A stretch of DNA of 8,363 nt, from positions 1-8,363 of the forward strand of contig QILH01000123.1 of NCBI GenBank assembly GCA_003233255.1, read 5' to 3'. Below the pieces are notes generated by a model. That model had not been told where the DNA came from. It saw only the letters and a list, made by a program, of their open reading frames with translations, and made no database searches. Each line of letters begins with the position of its first letter. Position 1 is the first letter of the stretch. Shown in pieces: positions 5,558 through 8,363 of the stretch. Made by a program: the position numbers and the translations under genes. The DNA is from Gammaproteobacteria bacterium. GTDB taxonomy: Bacteria; Pseudomonadota; Gammaproteobacteria; UBA6429; Thiohalophilaceae.

Positions 5558-7048
5558 TTATTTTATATTTAATTGGTAATCCAGCGGGGCTAAAAATTCG
5601 TTTTCCTGTAGCAAATCGGCATGAGTGAGGCTGTGTTTATGCAACCAGCCATCGTCAAATTCAATGCTAATGATATTTCCCTGTGCTGACAGATTAAAAG
5701 GTTCGGTTAATTCGATTCGACTTCGATTTAATAATGTAGCGAGTCGGAATATAATACATAACTTCATGGCAAGCTCATGCCAGTAAGTGGGTAACTTTAG
5801 TAGTTGCTCGTATGGAAATTTTCGCCGGTGCGAAAGTATGATAAGCGACAACAGTTGCTGTTCCTGATGAGAAAAGCCTGCTATATCAGATTGTTCAATA
5901 ATATACGCACCGTGTTTTTGATAACTGCTATGAGCGATCGCGAGTCCAATTTCATAAATTTTTGCAGCCCATTCTAACCATTGACTATGCTCTTCCGTAT
6001 TTAGTAACCAGTCTTTTGTCAATTTCTGGCGACAGTAACGGGCAGTGATTAACACACGAGAGGACTGCTCCTGATCAACATGGTATCGTTCTGCCAGGGC
6101 ATTGATGCTTTTAGTGCGCACATCCTCATGATGTATTCGACCTAGTAGATCATGTATCAATCCTTCCCGTAATGCGCCATCGGCAACACGCATTGATTTT
6201 ATTTTCAGGCATTTGAATGTCACATACAGAATAATGAAGCCGCCAGTGAAGACCGGAGTTCGTTCAGGATCGAGTTCGTCGAATTTTATATTATCTATAT
6301 GGCCTGCTTCGATTAAATAGTCCAGGAGTTTTTCGAGACTCTCAAGGGTAATTCCGTTCTCAGCCCAGCCCTGGCTGTGCACGATTTTACTGATTGCGCG
6401 TATTGTGCCCGATGCCCCAACCGCATATTTCCAGTGCATTTGAGTTAGCCTGTTTATATACGGTTCGAGTTCCTGTTCTACGGCGATTTTAGCTTGATTG
6501 ATAATATTTTTAGTGATGTTGCCTGACTTGAAAAATCGCAGGCTCATCGACACGCAGCCCATGTACAAACTTTCCAGGTATAAAGGTTCGAATTTCTTAC
6601 CAATAATAAGTTCGGTGCTGCCACCACCAATGTCCATTACCAGGCGGTGTTCTTTTTCAGCGGCGAGACTGTGGGCGACACCGAGGTAAATAATTCGCGC
6701 CTCTTCTACACCCGAGATAATCTCAATGGAATGGCCGAGACATTTTTCGGCATTGTTAATAAATGTACTGGCATTTTTTGCGCTACGTAAGGTGTTCGTG
6801 CCAACAATGCGAACGCAGCTAGACGGTATGTTACGTATGCGTTGTCCAAATCGAGTCAGGCAGGCGAGAGCTTTTTCCTGAATTTCAGCTGAGAGTTGCT
6901 TCTTGTCGTCAATTCCTGCGGCAAGACGAACCATTTCACGTAATCGATCAATAACAACGATTTGTCCATTTTGAATACGACACACGATCATGTGGAAACT
7001 ATTTGATCCCAGATCGACGGCGGCAATTATCTCGGGAGTTTGGTTCAT
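5558..7048 (-). CDS. ppx: Exopolyphosphatase (Ppx/GppA family)
   Basis: This enzyme removes terminal phosphates from polyphosphate. At 496 residues it is close to E. coli PPX (513). The N-terminal actin-like (ASKHA) domains show phosphate-binding loop 1, DLGSNSFHM (12-20), the catalytic-base region ISGVEEARIIYLGV (111-124, glutamates 115-116), phosphate-binding loop 2, DIGGGSTELIIG (139-150), and GASGTIRA (211-218). The helical C-terminal half begins near 300 and corresponds to the HD-like domain III. There the usual histidine-glutamate pair reads YEIG (365-368) instead of the HEVG of E. coli, so one motif residue differs; IAHSSYQKHGAYII (371-384) is retained. GppA (pppGpp phosphatase) is the alternative, but length and closeness to ppk1 favour Ppx. 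ATG 7048 has no clear ribosome site. The gene is convergent with ppk1 and lies downstream of glcF on the same strand, with an 81 bp AT-rich gap. Confidence 0.93.
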   Translation of the reverse strand: MNQTPEIIAAVDLGSNSFHMIVCRIQNGQIVVIDRLREMVRLAAGIDDKKQLSAEIQEKALACLTRFGQRIRNIPSSCVRIVGTNTLRSAKNASTFINNAEKCLGHSIEIISGVEEARIIYLGVAHSLAAEKEHRLVMDIGGGSTELIIGKKFEPLYLESLYMGCVSMSLRFFKSGNITKNIINQAKIAVEQELEPYINRLTQMHWKYAVGASGTIRAISKIVHSQGWAENGITLESLEKLLDYLIEAGHIDNIKFDELDPERTPVFTGGFIILYVTFKCLKIKSMRVADGALREGLIHDLLGRIHHEDVRTKSINALAERYHVDQEQSSRVLITARYCRQKLTKDWLLNTEEHSQWLEWAAKIYEIGLAIAHSSYQKHGAYIIEQSDIAGFSHQEQQLLSLIILSHRRKFPYEQLLKLPTYWHELAMKLCIIFRLATLLNRSRIELTEPFNLSAQGNIISIEFDDGWLHKHSLTHADLLQENEFLAPLDYQLNIK

Positions 7049-7086
7049 TTATGAATTCTAAAGTAATAGCATGGTTACTGGAATCT

Positions 7087-7106
7087 AGTATATTTAGAAT
7101 AGTATA
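7087..7106 (-). promoter_or_regulatory. Candidate -10 boxes for ppx
   Basis: On the minus strand TATACT occurs at 7101-7106 and again at 7087-7092 in the AT-rich gap between glcF and ppx. Neither has a good -35 box at normal spacing. They suggest, but do not prove, that ppx can be transcribed separately from glcF. Confidence 0.25.
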
Positions 7107-7129
7107 GATAGGTATTAATATAATATAAT

Positions 7130-8341
7130 TTAATTTATATTTTCGGCGACAAGTTCAATCCAGTGTTTTACCGGTACCGGACTGCCCTGTTGCAGATGGT
7201 GTTGGCACCCAATATTGGCGGTTAGAATATATTCAGGAGATTCGCGGGTAAGGTTGGTCAATTTTTGTTGCTTGAGTTGCTGGGAGAGTTTGGCCTGTAA
7301 AATGGAATAGGTGCCTGCTGAGCCACAACATAAATGACTATCCGTCACGGGAGTTAATTGAAAACCTAATTGTAAAAGCATCTGTTCAAGCCTGGGCGCA
7401 AGGCGTAAGCCGTGTTGTAAAGTACAGGGGGCGTGGAATGCCACTTTCGTGTGGTACGTTTGTTTAAGGCGGTCAAGGTCACGATCAGATATAATCTCAG
7501 AGACATCTTTGACCATATTGCTAATCTTTTTAGCTTTGTCGGCGTAGTCCGGATCATGTTCGAGATAAACTGCATATTCCTTAAGCGTAATGCCGCAGCC
7601 ACTGGCATTAGAAACAATAGCCTCATAGCCATCATTGATATAAGGCCACCAGGCATCAATATTACGCCGAAAGGTATCCTGTGCCTGTTCATGTTTATTT
7701 AAATGATGTGATATGGCACCGCAGCACTCTATTTCGTTTAAGGTGGTGACCTCGATACCGATATGGTCGAGCACTTTTACAGTTGCAATATTTATGTTAG
7801 GTTGCAAAGTGGGTTGAACGCAGCCTTGTAGTAATAATACTTTGCGAACGTGTTTTTTTGTATTGAATGTTTCGTCTTGCTGTTTTGCCGGTTCAATTCG
7901 AAATTTAGCCGGCAGTATTGGATTTAATTTACGGCCAAAATTGTACAGCAGCTTAAAACGTGCGGGTTTGCTTAATACCCAATGTAAAAGCTGTCTCTTA
8001 AGTCGATCAAATATCGGGCGTTGAGTATTGTCTTCAGCTATTTTTCGTCCGATATCTAAAAGTTGCGCATACTGTACACCCGAAGGACAGGTGCTTTCAC
8101 AACTACGGCAGGTTAGGCAGCGGTCAAGATGGGTGAGTGTTTTTCGGGTGGGTACTTCGCCTTCCAGCATTTGTTTAATTAAATAGATTCGGCCACGCGG
8201 GCTATCGAGTTCATCGCCAAGCAATTGATAGGTGGGGCAGGTGGCGGTGCAAAAACCGCAATGTACACAGCTGCGTAAAATCCTGTTAGCCTTCTCGCCG
8301 GCGTAAGTATTTAGAAATTCTGCTGGAATTTTAGTTTGCAT
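7130..8341 (-). CDS. glcF: Glycolate oxidase iron-sulfur subunit GlcF
   Basis: GlcF is the electron-transfer subunit of glycolate oxidase (GlcDEF), which turns glycolate into glyoxylate. At 403 residues it matches the E. coli length (407), and the start MQT is shared by recall. Two 4Fe-4S motifs lie near the N terminus: C25-x2-C28-x2-C31-x3-C35-P and C75-x2-C78-x2-C81-x3-C85-P. Two CCG domains follow, with C174 and C206-C207-G, then C306 and C338-C339-G. SGCG (C249) and TANIGCQHHLQ (C379) are also typical. The stretch CVHCGFCTATCPTYQLLGDE is nearly diagnostic for GlcF as against lactate utilisation proteins such as LldF/LutA. glcD and glcE should lie upstream beyond the right edge. The 22 bases there show only stop codons in two frames (TGA at 8356-8354 and TAA at 8346-8344), so the neighbour cannot be confirmed. 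No clear ribosome site precedes ATG 8341. Confidence 0.95.
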   Translation of the reverse strand: MQTKIPAEFLNTYAGEKANRILRSCVHCGFCTATCPTYQLLGDELDSPRGRIYLIKQMLEGEVPTRKTLTHLDRCLTCRSCESTCPSGVQYAQLLDIGRKIAEDNTQRPIFDRLKRQLLHWVLSKPARFKLLYNFGRKLNPILPAKFRIEPAKQQDETFNTKKHVRKVLLLQGCVQPTLQPNINIATVKVLDHIGIEVTTLNEIECCGAISHHLNKHEQAQDTFRRNIDAWWPYINDGYEAIVSNASGCGITLKEYAVYLEHDPDYADKAKKISNMVKDVSEIISDRDLDRLKQTYHTKVAFHAPCTLQHGLRLAPRLEQMLLQLGFQLTPVTDSHLCCGSAGTYSILQAKLSQQLKQQKLTNLTRESPEYILTANIGCQHHLQQGSPVPVKHWIELVAENIN

Positions 8342-8363
8342 ATTTAAAAACTGTCATAAAGTG

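Noticed and set aside
7433..8024. Plus-strand frames opposite glcF
   Set aside because: They run antisense to a fully conserved iron-sulfur protein, are cysteine and phenylalanine rich, and have no independent support.
8351..8360. CTGTCATAAA, identical to one half of a Pho box, just upstream of glcF
   Set aside because: Only one half-site is inside the window and glycolate oxidase has no known PhoB link. The second repeat would lie beyond the edge and cannot be read.
8342..8363. End of a glcE gene upstream of glcF
   Set aside because: Only 22 bases are available. Stop codons occur in two frames, and the residues before them do not show a recognisable GlcE C terminus.

Overview
This 8.4 kb window looks like a chromosomal segment of a free-living gammaproteobacterium with moderate to slightly low GC content. 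Its BolA, PPK1, Ppx and GlcF products each read, by recall and without a search, like close relatives of the Escherichia coli proteins, and the DUF3379 anti-sigma factor also points to Gammaproteobacteria. No rRNA, tRNA, CRISPR array, insertion sequence or phage gene is visible. The genes are mostly intact and housekeeping or stress related. The two cut ends are the sigma factor on the left and whatever lies upstream of glcF on the right.

Left part (1-1800, + strand): the 3' portion of an ECF sigma factor gene overlaps by ATGA with a membrane-anchored, zinc-binding-type anti-sigma gene (DUF3379). After 133 bp comes a lone CheX-type chemotaxis phosphatase gene, with a plausible sigma-28 (FliA-like) promoter in front of it.

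Middle (1825-3157): a small tryptophan-rich conserved-looking hypothetical gene (- strand) is divergent from bolA (+ strand, strong extended -10 promoter). bolA runs tail to tail, with only 2 bp between stop codons, into an uncharacterised 225-residue helical protein gene (- strand).

Polyphosphate section (3194-7048): ppk1 (polyphosphate synthesis, + strand) starts 36 bp from the divergent uncharacterised gene. It faces ppx (polyphosphate degradation, - strand) across a 291 bp gap. That gap holds a roughly 150 bp composite inverted repeat resembling the short palindromic repeats scattered between genes in many proteobacteria. Making and breaking polyphosphate are therefore under separate promoters, unlike the E. 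coli ppk-ppx operon.

Right end (7130-8341, - strand): glcF, the iron-sulfur subunit of glycolate oxidase. It is probably the last gene of a glcDEF cluster whose other members lie outside the window.

I do not see a clear new multi-gene system. The items most worth a second look are the uncharacterised gene paired with ppk1, the FliA-like promoter on the orphan cheX, the altered HD-type motif in Ppx and the composite repeat between ppk1 and ppx.
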